From assembly GCF_902686445.1 (NCBI RefSeq), contig NC_062218.1:19025515-19089514 (forward strand): a stretch of DNA of 64,000 bases, given 5' to 3'. The position numbers and the translations under genes were made by a program. Origin of the DNA: Sciurus carolinensis (lineage: Eukaryota > Chordata > Mammalia > Rodentia > Sciuridae). Below the pieces are notes generated by a model. That model ran no database searches. It worked only from the letters and a program-made list of their open reading frames with translations, and was not told where the DNA came from. Shown one piece after another: positions 12,480-26,212 of this stretch; position 1 is the stretch's first letter; each line of letters begins with the position of its first letter.

Positions 12480-14649
12480 TTAGATCACATTTAATTGGAT
12501 TACACAGTAACTTTTTTGGTTTAACTTTTGAAACTGTTAGTCTTGAAAGAAAAAATAATTATAAATGACCCAAATAAACCTTCATCTTTGGTCAGAGAAT
12601 TAGATTAACAACAGATGGAAATTATCCAAGAATTACTTTTGTGACATCATTTTGTTTGAACAAAACAAGATTTGTATTATTGTAAATTAATGAGTGAAAA
12701 TATTTCATTCAAAAACACTTTGTACCGTTCATTAGTAATTTTACAAGACACTAGAATAGAGAACACAATTCAGTACTTCCTCCCAGGAGACAGAATACTG
12801 TGGTGAATACCTTTGGTCATGACAACACAGGCATTCATTCAGAACAGTTACTTTTTTATATTTTTATGACACTAAAATCATATTTTCCTATGGAAATTAT
12901 AGTTACACATATCTTACATGATTTAAAGCATGTACTATTACCTTATTTACAAAAGTATTGTTTGTAGTTAAAATTTATCTGTCTTAATAATATATTTATA
13001 ATCACAAATACTATTACAAGTCTTAATTTTACATTTGCTTTGCTTGTTAGTCAACTGGCAAAAGTGAAAAATATTTACATTGAATAGAATATAATTTATC
13101 TTTATGTCAATAAAATATTTCAATGAAAACATTTTTCCTGAGGTTGTGTACATCATTTACACAATAATTTGCTTTGAAAGATAAAAAGGTCTATTATTTT
13201 AAAAAAATGAAATACTTCTACTTAATTATACAAATAGTCATTAAACTATTCCTCACAATGAACTAACAACTTTACAAATAGATATGTATGAATATGTTTA
13301 TATAGATATGTGTATATAAGTAAAAGAAAAATGAGAGAGAAGTTATTTGTATTTTCTTTTTTTCACACAAAATCACATCTTTGAAAAATAAATAAAAGGC
13401 CAAGTATTTATACATAATATAAAACAATGCTCTGAAGAACACAACCTGAAATTGCAGGGTCTGCTTACTTTCAAGGTTTGTTTGAAGGTGACCCATTTTC
13501 TATAGCAAGCATTAATGTGGGGAGTGCTTTTGTGTGTTCAAGCACAAAGCCACATCGTTGAAGTCTTTTATTTCCTTACTTCAATCTAAAGTAACTACTT
13601 TGAACAGAATTTGGAAGTATAATATCACAAATGTTCGAAAAATAAATCCAAGAACTTAAACAACTTGCTTTCTTTATGAGTCATTTTTTTTTTGCCAAAT
13701 TTATTGTTAAAAATTCATGTCTCTCAGTCTTATATCCTTTAAGTATTTTATAAACATTACATTATTTGCATGATAATTTATATATTACATATTCACTTTC
13801 TGCTCAATAGTATGAAAATGAGTCATCTTACTGCTAAATTTAAGTGTATCAATGAGAAATAGTAGCAATAATTCAGTAAGTAGCATCTTATTTCTAAATA
13901 CAGGTGAGCTAGAGATTTTTTTCTAAAGCTCTCATTATAAACACATTAAGGAAGAAATCATTCACTTATTTCCCAGTAGAACTAATAGGACTCCCAAGAA
14001 ACCACTGAAAAGCTAATAGTTCTACTTTGACACCTTTAAAGGAAAAGAAAATAGAAAAAAAGAAAAAAAAGATAAAGAAAAGCTGTCACAGAAGCTGTGA
14101 CTTGAACTTCCATTACTGTTAGCAAATATACACCATAGAATGCCTGACTGAAACTGATTTTGGACAATTGCACTTGTAAAGGTCAGAAATGATCATTATT
14201 TTTTAAAAAGGGTTTCAGAATTATAAAAGCAGATGCATAATTTTACATTGAGGGAGGCCTTAAATATGAATAAATCTTTTAAGATGATTGCTTTTGTTAG
14301 TAATATTATCCTAAAATATCATGGAATCCATGTTTGGAGTATGATTATGTGTTTATAACACATTATTTTTCCAAAATTGATGAATGCTAATGATTTCACA
14401 GTTATATTATTTCCAAAATTAAAATGAAAGTTTGTTAACTGATTTTTTTAGCTGCTTTTTAAAATTCCTCTTTCTCTTGGTAACTTTGGTGGCTGAGTAA
14501 GTTGTACACAGAGGTTTTGAAACCAACCAGATTTCAAATTTAGCTTATAATTTTATTGTATAATTTTGGATCATTAAATGTGAGCATACTCAACATTAAA
14601 TTGAATCTAAATCATGTCTCATTTCTCAAATATGATCGAACTGCAACAT
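12480..14649. other. Unassigned AT-rich sequence, no gene
   Basis: No gene or named element recognised. An A-rich purine tract lies at about 14038-14080. Several T-rich runs are present. Confidence 0.45.
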
Positions 14650-15215
14650 ATGGGGTAGTAGGCAGGATGGTATATGTTCCCTGTATAATCCCCAGGACTG
14701 TGAAAACTGTTCAATTTCATTCCTATGGTTAAGATGTATTATATAGCTTGACTAACCCTAAAATAAGAAGGTCATTTTGTGACCTAAATAAGCACATGAG
14801 ACCCGTCAAAGAGAGATTTTTTGCTTTTGTTCTTGTTTTTTTCCAGTTTAGAAATGCTACCAGATGTGCCTCCGCTAGCTTGGGGGAGAAGAAACAGCAC
14901 TTGAGCTGCTGATTGAATAGCAACCTTCAGGAGATGAAGATAGACCCTAGTTTACAGCTCACAGTAAAATGGGGACTCCATTCTCAGCTAGAAAGGAAGT
15001 GGCTCAGCTAACAACCCGAATGAGTTTGGAAGCATCTTTTAACCTAAGAACCTCACTGACAATTTGTTTTCTATCTTGTGAGATCCTGCTCAGAGAAGTC
15101 AGGTGTGTGGGACTGGAGCTCTGCCTGCAGAAGGAAGAACTAATGACTGGGGATGGTTCTAAGGTGCTAAGTCTATGGGGGTTTGTAATGTGACAACAGA
15201 GTGCGGACTGTAGAG
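14650..15215 (+). mobile_element. LTR, MLT1-like (MaLR)
   Basis: A diverged copy reading 'ggtagtaggcaggatggtat' near the start, then 'caacccgaatgagtttggaa', 'cttgtgagatcctgctcaga', and the end 'gttctaaggtgctaagtcta' followed by 'ggtttgtaatgtgacaacag', which parallels the usual 'gttttaagctgctaagtttgtggtaatttgttac' ending. These blocks are in the order of MLT1-type LTRs. Subfamily is not assigned. Confidence 0.65.
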
Positions 15216-17234
15216 TCACTACAGATCCCTAATATTAACATTACTTCATTTAAAGAAAAGTTAATAAGTCTTTAGAATAAATTGACAATTGCCATTTCTT
15301 GGTTATGTGACATGATTTGAGGAACATTATTTAATTTGTTTGATTAACTTTTTTTCTAGTATCCCTCCTCCTCTGATTTTGATTGAGCACTCTGTATTGA
15401 TACTTTAATCTCTGTGAATCTATTGATGTTGATGGTTGCTGCTTGTTGTCCCTTTGGCCACTACACAGGCCAAGATCTCAGGTGTACCACCAACCTTTCT
15501 AATCAAAAAGAATAGCCGCTTGACTACTAAGATGATGTCCACCCTCCTCTTCTCCCACTCTGGAAAACACATAAAGGTAACTCTGACATCAGAGGAAATG
15601 AAGCCTCTACCCAAAGGGAAATTGAGACAAGAGAAATAAGGAATGCACAGAAGAAACAGATCTGATAACATCATGTTAGTTCCAGGGCAGATTCTTGACT
15701 CTGTATATATAAGAGTCCCAAACCTCCTAAATATGAATTTGGTTTTATTAGTCTAAAAATGATCAAAAATCAGAGACACAAAACAAACAAAAAATCCTGC
15801 CTAGGTTACCCAAAAACAAAAAGAATCACATTTTTTCCCATTTACTTTTTCCATGATATCAACATTTTTTGAACTCCAGCAGTATTCAAGTTGCAAAATT
15901 TTAGGGAAAGCTGCATCAATAAGTCCCCAAATATCGACATGGTTGGAGCATCTTTTGCTCTACATTAAAGGCAAAAGAGCAATGCAGCACATTTTACTAT
16001 TGATATTATTTCATCCTTTATCCAGTTTGAAACTACTCTGTTTCTTATGTTAGATCAAAATGAAATGTCTGTTAACTGCATCTTGTGGAAGAAGGAATTG
16101 TAGACCATGGAAGTAGTATGTAACAAGCTCAATATTGAGCATAGAACTTTCATCATGTAAATATTTGCACAAAGGCAAATGAAATCTTATGTTGTGCTGT
16201 CCTGTCACTTTGTTGTGTGTACATGTGCTTCTGCCATTTAAATAATGACAGTTAATTAAATTTAATCAAATGCATGTATTAATTAATTTTATTGTGATCC
16301 TTACCAGCATTCTCCAAGCCAACCATTCTAAGCACTTTATTTAAACATGGAATTTTGAAAATGAAAGCCTAGCAGTCACCTCATTATACTGAATGTATGT
16401 TTAATGAAGCAGGGTCATGGATTATAGTTGCTTCCCATCCCCCTTTTCCAATTCAGAATCAGTCACACATGTAATTTCTCATAGAAATAAACTTATAACT
16501 TCTGTTTGATCCTTTACAATATCATAATTTATCTGATGTACAAGCAAATGTTCCCTTACCCTACTTTTTTGAGGAAAATAGTTTTCACTGAATGTAATGT
16601 TTCTTTAATTCCAAGTTTTTATTTTGCTCACACAAAAAAACACAAAATATGCTGTATTTCAGTTTAATACATGCTTCATTTATTGCCTTATAAAATGTTG
16701 AGTATTTTTGCCTCTATGATCTGTCTATGCTTACAGATATGATGCAGTTGCCACCCATTTTATACCCAGAAGCCTTCTCTGAGTAGTTGGCATATCATTT
16801 GTTGGTTCTGAGTATACAGTGGCCACTTATGGAGTTTGAAATTTATTGGACTATTCATAATATGAAGAATGACAAGGCTTTTGAGCAGTCAGTTCACATA
16901 CCTATGAGTTTACAAAGCTGAAAGAACAAACAAAGCTATACATTTGAGGTTTAGACTCCTTCATTCTTGTTCTAGATCTATATCCACCATCGCACTGGAA
17001 CAGGCCAGTCTTGATCATCACATAATCCCCAAATTGGAGAGATGGGCTATGCCCCATGTCAGCTGTCCCTCAATTTTATAATAGATGATTATAGGCATCT
17101 ATCATATCAAAATATATTTATTATCAGACATTAAAAAATGACTATTAGTGTGATGTGAATTGATAAGGAGTTATAGACTTAAAAATAAGAGTAGCCTCCA
17201 TGCATAGCTTCTGTTATAGCATAAAATCAGGCCA
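15216..17234. other. Unassigned sequence, no gene
   Basis: No named element recognised. A 67-codon frame on the plus strand at 15436-15639 and an overlapping 84-codon frame on the minus strand show no known motif and no exon-like borders. Confidence 0.45.
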
Positions 17235-17405
17235 TTGGAACTGAAAGGTACCTTAGAGAGCATTGTTTCAATTACTTCATTTCACAAATGAGGAAATTGA
17301 GAATCAAAAAGGCTAAGTGATTTTCCCAATATCGTAGAGCTAGTTAATTACAGAAATCAGAATAGAAACTGGGTTATCCCACTCTCTGCCCAGGATTCTT
17401 TCCAA
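17235..17405 (-). mobile_element. MIR-class SINE, antisense
   Basis: Contains 'ttcacaaatgaggaaattga', 'ggctaagtgattttccca', 'gtagagctagttaattaca' and 'aactgggttatcccac', matching the reversed MIR core ('acagatgaggaaactgagg', 'cacacagctagt'). The first ~45 bp ('ggaactgaaaggtacc') suggest a MIR-related variant rather than the standard end. Confidence 0.65.
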
Positions 17406-19499
17406 TATACTAAATGGAATTACCTGTCAGTGCTTTGACTAGGTGGCCCATGGAAGGAGCCTTATGATGTTTAATAAATCAAAATATTATGTTACTATAA
17501 AAGTTAATGCATTTCAAAGTAAAAGGAGCTTAGTTTTCTCATGGTTTCAGGTAAAATAAATTACACTAAATGGATTTCATAATAATTTCATATATAAATG
17601 CATTACAGTACTTATATGAGAAAAAGCCAGTAACACCAAAAGGCATCAGGGATGAGACTAGATCAATGCTGGGATTGGAAAGGACGACATCAATTTCAAG
17701 CCTCATTAGTAGCACAGGAAAAATAACAGGGTAAAATTAGTACATATAAGCTTTATTTTCAGACTTGGGTATGTGTGAAGAGAAAAACATAAATCAAAAA
17801 ATAAGGATTGTTAGTTTATTAATAATAATCTAATATTTTCTATTTGAATACTTTTATCAAAACTCATGTGCTATTTCATACAAATTTTCTTTGACATTAA
17901 CATTCCTTTTCTCCTTAGCAATGTCAGTGAGGAAACCAGAGCTTTACATATTAAAATACTTATCCAACAGGCTGTAGTTTCCAGGTTCAGAGAGTGAGAA
18001 CAAAACTCAGGTGTTCTGACCTAGGCTTAATAATCCATTTCTTCTTTTATTTTATTTTACTTTGTATTATATGTTGGAATTTCTGAACAACAAAACTGAA
18101 ACCATTTCCCCAACGTTTATCCCTATTTTAAAAGACCCAAAACTTGTGGACATGAGGAGACAGTAAATGGTGAATATTTTCTGCACTTCACATCTTTTAT
18201 TATATGTTATATATTGGGGAACATAAAATTTTATGAAATTATAGTTACATGCTTGAAATGGATTTTAAATCTCTTCATTTTCGATGTCACAAGTGAGAGT
18301 TGTAAACCTGAAAAATTAAAGTTGCAGTGTAATTTATCTTACCCATAAATACTCTACTATACATTATACAGTTTTGAAGTAAACAATAATAGACAAGACT
18401 TAAAAATGATATTTCTCCATGGAAAACTGTGTGATAAATAGCTTGAGATGCAAGAATATAGCTGGAATTATATCACTTTGATAGAGAAAGAAAACTTTCC
18501 ACTCCTTACTTGTACACTGTCTCTCTTACTTAGCATATAACAAAAAGTCAAATAAAAATTATAATATTTGATTCTGTTTGTACTGCAATTATGTATTGAT
18601 AAGAAAATTTCCAAGCTGATAGATTATTATGTGTTCAGTAATGTCCTGACCACTTAAGATTGCTTAAAAAATCTACAGTGATTTCACACCTCAGAATGTT
18701 GTTTTCAATTGTGGGGTAGGAGGTTTAAAGGGTATTATATAATATCAAGTAATTTTTAGTTTTGTGTGTGTGTGTGTGTGTGTGTGTGTTTGTGTGTGTA
18801 TATGTGTTTTAACTAGGAAAACTTGAACAGAAGCAAGTTTATTTATTTTTATTTTATTTTTTAAGACTGGTTTTATTTTGATCTTTTTCAATTGGGTGGA
18901 TTGAGATTACAATATGAGAACAAAACATAGCTGTGAGAAAGACAGAAACTTCAGGGTTATATATGGGGTATAAATTATCCTTCATCCTTCTCTTTCTCTT
19001 ACTCTTCTATATAACTGCTGAATTTCCCTTCTCCGACCCTACAAATTTAATTAAAATAGGCATGACTGATACACCTAGCAACAAAAAGAGCAGTGATAAC
19101 CATGTTTAGCTCTGGAGTATTAAAAATAGTTGACAAAGGAAATAAAAGGAGCAAAGCTAGAATGCTCCTTCTTCCCTAAATATGAGAATTTTGTTTAAGA
19201 TTTTAAAAGTTAAAAGCATTTACACCCAAACAATAATGTGATTCTACTCTTTGACCTGTAAATTATGTATTATTTTCATTATTATCACTATGATTAATTT
19301 TCTCTTGTATCTTTATACCCCAAATTGACTTACATGGTATAGATGACAAAAATTATTTTCTGCTTATGATAGAGCCAAATACCTTTGTGTCATGATTAAT
19401 TATAATAACAAGTCATACTATAAATTTAAAAGAAGATGAACTTTCCAAAATATTTGAAAAACCAGCCTACTTTCTTTTGTTTGGGTAAAATTTTGTTCT
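17406..19499. other. Unassigned AT-rich sequence, no gene
   Basis: No coding region or element recognised apart from a TG microsatellite. Confidence 0.45.
18763..18805. repeat. (TG)n microsatellite
   Basis: About thirteen TG units, one TT interruption, then more TG and a TATG end. Confidence 0.95.
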
Positions 19500-20540
19500 A
19501 CAGTATTTCCAGGGCCAGCTTTTCAAGAGGAACAGCAGTAAATAGTTTCTGACATAAAAGCAAATTTAACCCTACAGAGACGATCTATTTTTCATGTCAC
19601 TTGACTGAATGCACCACAGAGGGTCTCCTGAGAGGCCGTGCCCCCCTTGATTGTGTTACCCAAGACGGTATTTTCTGCCTTTCCTTATCTTTCCCTTCTC
19701 ATGGAAAGTGGAAAGACTTCTTCTATCAAAATAAACCATCGATAAGGAAAGTTTTCATGTATAGTAAATTTTAAGCAGGTTTAATTGTTTTTAAACCTCA
19801 CAGGTAGGAAATTGAATACTCCCCTTGTACCAAGAAGGCATTTAATTTTAATGAGGACCTTAACAGTTCTCCAGCACCATCCACAGATTGAAGTGCTTCC
19901 CCCATTCACAAGTCACACAGGATATTTGAAGGGAATTTTATTAAAGCAATAGTAGCGCTTTCTTTCTTTATAAACTAACTTTTGTTTTGTTGTATTTTCT
20001 AAACTCAGATTTGCCAGATATCAAGTAAGCTAGATATATTGTTCCACCATGAGAAAATCATGGTTCAATCATCTTTGGATTTATTTTTGTCACATGCTTT
20101 TATCATCATCTTAAAAATGAAGCCTCAACATTCAAAAGACAAATGCGAGTCTGTCTCTTCTAACATTCCCACTGCATCTAATAGCATTTGATTCAAAATA
20201 TGAGTTCTAAGAGCAAGTAAAAATTGACTTTTTTTTTAAACTCAAAATACAAACCCCTTGAACAGTCCCTTCAGGTTTGATGTTCCATCAGTTAACACTA
20301 CGCTATTTTCACAAGAAATATGATTTGATCTGAGAAGAACTGCAGCGTCTAAAACATATATTCCCAGAACATGTCTCCAAGAGTACTGTAGCCATTAAAT
20401 GTCTTCCGTAATGTCTGTGATAAATCTTAGTATTAGTGGCAGCATCGGTTAAAGGCATTTCTTTGGAACTGCTGGTCTTGTCTTACAGGTACTCACGAGC
20501 TATGGAATTTCCAGAAATGTGCAGAGGTCAATTTATCAAG
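19500..20540. other. Repeat-free, CpG-retaining stretch; possible regulatory element
   Basis: I recognise no transposon in this kilobase and counted about 11 CpG dinucleotides by eye, against only a couple per kilobase on the 5' side. It contains AT-rich homeodomain-like cores ('taattttaatgag') and an 'atcgataag' site near 19739. CpG retention and lack of repeats fit a constrained noncoding element, but conservation cannot be judged from one sequence. No open frame of note crosses it. Confidence 0.3.
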
Positions 20541-20621
20541 GTGTTTCTCAAAGAAGTAACCTCACCAGTAGATGAAGGCAAATATTTTAATCTATTTGTC
20601 ATCTCTATGTAGCTATAATGT

Positions 20622-20770
20622 AGACTATAATTTAAATGCACAGACTCTGGAACTAAACTGCTTAGGTGTTTAGCAATCTGACCTTGAACAAACAAGTTAA
20701 CTTCTTGTGTATAAAACGGGAATAACTGTGACAAATGCGGGGACTAAAGTGGATAATAAAAGCTAAGGGT
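20622..20770 (+). mobile_element. MIR SINE
   Basis: Sense MIR: 'gcacagactctggaac', then 'caatctgaccttgaacaaac', 'aagttaacttcttgtg', 'ataaaacgggaataa', then 'actaaagtggataataa'. This order matches the MIR core closely despite divergence. Confidence 0.75.
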
Positions 20771-21188
20771 TTTTTAGAACACAAAGAGAAAGCAGTAAAT
20801 ATTAGCCAGTTTCCCTGTAATTGTGCCTACTTCTTTCTCCCCAATTTCTGTAGGAGACCACCTCTTTTGCTATTATTACTGAGGTCCAGTCATGCTTTAT
20901 CTTCTGCCATCTGTGTTTCCTTGTGTTTAATTTTATTCTCTTCTGTCCTTCTCATATTTGATGACCTGAGTCAACCTCTACGTCTATTATGAAAATGACA
21001 CATGGGACACTGAGATGGGATCAAATCTGCTTGAAAGAAAATAAGATATGCAACACAAAACAGATCAATGGGTATGTGTAAGTCTCACAGAGGGCAGGAA
21101 AATTAGGCTGTTGGGCATGCTAGCTTTTGACCTAGATGGAAAAGCAAGAGCTAGACTACAACTCTTGATTCTTGCTTTAACCACAGTA

Positions 21189-21210
21189 AGAATGGTTCTA
21201 GAACCATTCT
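21189..21210. repeat. 22-bp perfect palindrome
   Basis: Centred on a TCTAGA hexamer at 21197-21202, the sequence from 21189 to 21210 equals its own reverse complement ('gaatggttctagaaccattc' is the inner 20 bp). A further partial match ('ataaccatgatggtt') follows. Confidence 0.95.
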
Positions 21211-21413
21211 ATAACCATGATGGTTTCCTGGTATAAAATGAAATAAGTATTGCTGATTGAGGACCCAGTTATAAATGAGTATGAGTTTTTAGTGGCTGAA
21301 AGTATTTATCAGTTGGTAGGACTTTCATATATTTCTATAATAAAAATTGTTGCATTTAATCTACAAATGATGGTCTAAAAAATGAACAAATGCTTTACCT
21401 GCCATATACTACC

Positions 21414-21448
<35 letters not shown>
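21414..21448. repeat. (TG)n microsatellite
   Basis: An uninterrupted run of about seventeen TG units. Confidence 0.95.
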
Positions 21449-21449
<1 letters not shown>

Positions 21450-21774
21450 TACCATCAATGTGAAATTCAACTTATTATTCTCTCCCCCTACAAAAGTGTA
21501 CTTATACTCTATTGAATATCTATTCAGATTAAAATGAAGTCTACCAGTTTTTAAAATCGGAGAGATATTTTTATTTAGATTTTTTGACTTATTTATATTA
21601 TTAGAATACAGAAGAAATCAAGAACATGTTATTGACACTCATTTTTCCCTTTACCAAATATTTTACTTAGTCATTGCAAATATAATTGATTTCATGAATT
21701 TTCAGAAAAAATGGGAGTTATCTGATCATTTGCATCTATAAAATGCAAATTGATATTCTCACTCTATAATTTCT

Positions 21775-21895
21775 CTGATTTTATGAATTAGAAAACAAAT
21801 GCCAAGAGATGCTAAATAACTTGCTCAGTTTAACATATTTAGAAGATAGGGAGTAAAAATGCAGATGTGATTCCACACTGTTTTCTACCAATAAT
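21775..21895 (-). mobile_element. Possible MIR SINE, antisense
   Basis: 'gaattagaaaacaaatgcca', 'gctaaataacttgctcagtt' and 'agggagtaaaaatgcaga' follow the reversed MIR core order. Divergence is high. Confidence 0.45.
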
Positions 21896-24884
21896 TGTAA
21901 TAGCTTTCAGTATAATATTTATCCATAAATCATAAAAGACAGTGAGGTATGCTACCTTCTATTCCACCGTGAACTTCTATCTTGAGCAATTCCTTTAACA
22001 GTATCATAGCCTTTTGCCATCTGATTACAAACTCGAAAATGAGCTATTTTTAGGGGAGCACCCAATATTCATTTCCTCTCATTATTTATAGAATCCTTCT
22101 GTATTATAGGATGCATTATCAGAGGGCTGTTTCCTGGGTAGCAGTATGTCAGATTACAGTGTTCATCTTCCTAGAAGAGAGCAAGGATAGACATGTGACT
22201 GCATTTCTCTTAATGAGATAGCATGGAAAATCCTTTTAGGTCTTTCAGGATAACATTTTTTTTTTTTTTTTTTTTAAGAACAGACTAATTTGGTATGTGC
22301 TTTGTGATGTTTTGTTTCATTTTTCTCAGTTTTTCATTTTTTTTCCATTTCTTGATAAAATGATGAATAGACAGAAGCTGGATTCAATGGATTGGCAATT
22401 TAGAAGTTCATTTTATGATGTTACCATGGAGTCACTATACCAAAACTAGGGTGTCTTTCTCTGGGCTTCTTTTTACACAAGGAAAATAAATCCCTCTTTT
22501 TTAAAGGGATAATAGTTGGATTTCTGTTTCTTGACATTGACTTTATTTCTGACTTAAAAGATTAGTGAATATTTTTCTTCACATAGTGGTATATATACCT
22601 GTTAAAATCATTTACAACTTTATATTGAGAATCATATACATATAAGGCATTTACAAAAGAGTGAATTAAACTTAATTAGTACTATAAGTATGCAATTTGA
22701 TAAATATAGCATGAAAAGTATCCTAAATGTTTTGTTTGAGCCATTTTATTTTGTATTTTTCCTCAATGTCAAATAAGTTCCTTTTGTAAAAAAAAAATAA
22801 ATATATCATGAATTCTTTACTAAATAATAAAAAATGTAAAACCTGAAAGCAAATGATCTATATTGAAATACAACTGCCCTTCTTGTCACCTATTAATTGA
22901 TTGTTTTGTATACTAAGTTGCATAAAATCATTATGTAGTTTGTGTGTTTCAATAATATTTCCATTGTTCTATTTTCTAACAAAATATGAAATAAATTTCT
23001 TAAATGATAACTGTTTCCTCATTGGATTTCTTCTCCATACCCCTTCTACAATGTAATCAAAATTAAATTAAACTAATAGCAAACTATGTAGCTTAAAGTT
23101 GTCTGAGCATCTGTAAGCAGTATGTTTGAGCAAAATGTCATTTTCCATGAAAATGCAAAAATAGTGAATTTGGGGGACTTCTGGGTAATTCTTTTACTAT
23201 AAAATATTATATAAAATTTGGTCATACGATGTCACATATCTCCATTAGCCTGGAGACACATTACAAAATGAAATATTTAATTAGCCTACTAAGATTCAGT
23301 GTACAGAGCAATATGTATAAAAATTAATAGACTGAAAGTATTCATAGACTCAGATTCCTGATTAAGGTATGATTCTCTGACGAGTGATTCAAAAAGGATA
23401 CAAACAAGTATTTTCTGATTGAGTACTGTATGAAAAAATTCAGAACAAATTCACAACTCACAGGTGTCTGATTGGTCTTTTTCTGAGACTTATAAATTGT
23501 TTTACAGAATGACATAATGTAGTTGAAGACAAATATTTAAACAAAAAATAAGCTTTTGATTTAGTGTGTATATATTTAGGCCTAAAAAGTGCACTTTTTT
23601 GTTTTAATGATGTCTGTGCAGCAACTATAAATGGGTGTTAAGATATCTTACTGCCAGTCAGAAAATATAATTTGCTTTTATAAATTTATGTATAATCTTT
23701 TCCTTAAATAATAGATATAAATTTTTCAGCATGATGTATGTATATTTCACATCTATAAAAAGGACCATAATCTTCATATTTTCTCCAAGCCTTTATGTAA
23801 GTTGAGGAGAAAATCTGGAGTTCATTTAACTAAAACTAGTTGATCCAGTCAGCCCTTGCTATCAATTTTTACATTCCATTTTGAAAACAACTTAAACCAT
23901 ATTAAAAGCCAAACAATGCACTCATTAATACTCAAAGACTATGCTTATAGATCCAGTAATCTAGGCTTTAACATTTTACTCAATCATAGATTTCAATCAT
24001 ATGAGGAAAACCAGGAATACAAGTTCAGGATAAACATGATTAATAAGGAATTAAATGTTGAAAGGGACTCAATTACACTGACAGTGGACAGTTATTCTGA
24101 AGACTATGGGAAATAATAATTCTGTTGAAAAATTCCAGTGTTGCAGGTATTAGCTTGAAAAGTGGGTTATTTATATATACAGGTGTAGGACAATACACAC
24201 TACTTCAACATGAAAGGTAAGTGGAAGGAAGCTCTCAGGAATATGTATTTTTTAGATGGAATATTTCTCCAAGACTCTTCTTAATTTGGGGGGTATAATC
24301 TATAAATAAATCTTAATTTGATTTGCTTTATGAATGAGTGAATATTCGATGAGCAAATAAAATATTTAGACTTACTCTAAATCAAATTCCAAAGGTAAAA
24401 TATAAAAACATTTCTTTTTGAACTTAAAACAATCATGGTATGTCAAAATATTTTTGATTCAAATTTTTATTTCTTGTCTTTTCTCTGTCCCAGCACGTTA
24501 TAGTTCTTCAAATAGGATTGATTCTACTGAAAAGAAAAGGAAAGCATGAGGCTAAAAATACTCAAGTTGCTTGATTCCGACTCCATGTATTTATCTTTTT
24601 ATCAATGAAACCGAACTACAGTCTCCTCATCAAACCTCCAGTCCATTTGCTCTCTGTTCTACCAATGCAGTCAACCTGTTCTTTTCTTCCTTCTGTTCAT
24701 TATAAAACTGAAAACATATGGTCTTGCATTTTCATAAGACGCTTGTCAAAGGACCATTTTTTTGTTATACTGTATTTTTGTAGTGACTGTCAAAACTGGT
24801 TTATGCAGTCAGCGCTCAAAGTCTATAATCACAAAATGAACCTGACTGGGGAAATTTGAGGACTATGGCCTGTTGTCAGCAATA
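21896..24884. other. Unassigned AT-rich sequence, no gene
   Basis: No coding region or named element recognised. A run of 20 T lies at 22256-22275. An 86-codon plus-strand frame at 23856-24116 has ordinary AT-rich composition and no motif. Confidence 0.45.
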
Positions 24885-25605
24885 ACAATGGCTCCTATTT
24901 TACTCAGTGAAAGTAAAACCCTTGCAGTGACATCCTAGTTTTTTACATATTTTGTCCCTACACTATTTCCACTATTTCCTGACCTCCTCTTTTCCTCTCC
25001 CTTTGCCACTCTATCCAGTACCCGAAGTCTTGTCACATCAGGGAGTTTTATTGGCCGTTCCATTGCCTAGAGCGCTGATTCTCACATATCCACATGGATA
25101 GTGCTCACTTCCTTCTGCCTGATCTTTGCTGAAATATCATCAAAATTAAGTATAGTTGTCAAATCCATTTGAAATCTCCTTCTTCTCTTACCTCAAATGC
25201 CCCTTTTCTTTCTAACTTCGATCCAGTTGCTGTTTGTTTTTGTGACACCAGGTATTGAGCCTCAAAGCACTTTTCCACTCAGCCATATCCCCAATGCTTT
25301 TTATTTTGAGACAGAGTCTCCATAAATTGCCCAGGCTGGCAATCTTCCTGCCTCAGTCTCCAGAGCCTTTGGGATTACAGGTTTGCAACACCAAGCCCAG
25401 AAGATCTATTTGTTTTTTAAATATCACTGGTCACCTTTAACATATTACACAACATGTTTTACCTGTGGTTTGATGCTTTTGACTTTAATCAGTCTACAAG
25501 AAATTCATTTCCATGAAAACAAGAGATATTGTTTCTTTTGTGTCCCAAATAAACTTCCAATCATCCAGAGTTTTGTCTTGTTCACTGAGATTATTCAATA
25601 AAAGA
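24885..25605 (+). mobile_element. L2 LINE 3' part, split by a SINE
   Basis: Sense L2 blocks occur in order: 'ggctcctattttactcagtg' with 'aaagtaaaacccttgcagtg', then 'ttcctgacctcctcttttcc', 'ttccattgcctagagcgctg', 'atatccacatggatagtgct', and, after a B1-dID insertion (25231-25401), 'ttgtcttgttcactgagatt' and 'attcaataaaagatt'. The copy is old and non-coding. Confidence 0.65.
25231..25401 (-). mobile_element. B1-dID composite SINE
   Basis: On the plus strand a reversed tRNA-derived (dID) part ('gacaccaggtattgagcctc', 'ccactcagccatatcccca') is followed by a reversed 7SL-derived B1 part ('ttgagacagagtctccataa', 'cttcctgcctcagtctccag', 'tgggattacaggtttgcaac'). It sits inside the L2 remnant, so it is the younger insertion. 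Confidence 0.85.
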
Positions 25606-25660
25606 TTTTCTATCACTATATGAATATATACTCACTCATTCAAAATTTTTTTTCCTAGAT

Positions 25661-26212
25661 GTAAAGGTTAATTTGTATTGTCAACTTGATTGGATTAATA
25701 GATGCTGATGATTAAGAGGTTTCTGGGTGTGTCAATGAGGGCATATCTAGGAATAATTGGAATGTGGGATAGTGAACTGAAGTGGAGACCCTCCCTAAGA
25801 GTGGGCGGCACTGCCCAATAGGATGGTGACTAGGATGGAATGAAAGTTGGAAGAATAAGGAAGCAGATGCAGATGCAAGTTTGATTCTTCTTGAATTGGT
25901 TCTTGATTCTGCTGCGATCATCTGAGGATATCGAACTCATTTCTTCACTCTTTCATGTCGGACTCTGCCAGTGATTCTCCAATGAGTTTCCAGACGCTTT
26001 GGTTTCCACAGGAGTAGCACTGTTGATCCCTCTTGTTCTGGGGCTTTAGCTTCTTGAACTGTGAAACTATTTACTGGTTCTTTCAGCTCTCCAGCCTGCA
26101 GACACTATTGTGGACTATCCAGCTTCTGGTTATGTGAGCCAATCTAACAAATCCCCTTTTTATTATCATACTTCTGTTGATTCTGTTCCTCTAGAGAACC
26201 CTAATTTATCTG
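25661..26212 (+). mobile_element. LTR, ERVL/MLT2-like
   Basis: Begins with 'ggttaatttgtattgtcaac', continues with 'tttctgggtgtgtcaatgag', 'gagaccctccctaagagtgg', 'cactgcccaatagg', 'ctccagcctgcagacactat', 'tatgtgagccaatctaac', and ends with 'ttctgttcctctagagaacc' plus 'ctaattta'. This start and end are those of MLT2-type ERVL LTRs. No internal sequence is attached. Confidence 0.75.

Noticed and set aside
15436..15639. 67-codon frame in a somewhat GC-richer stretch
   Set aside because: Both strands are open over the same stretch, no known motif, and no splice-site pattern.
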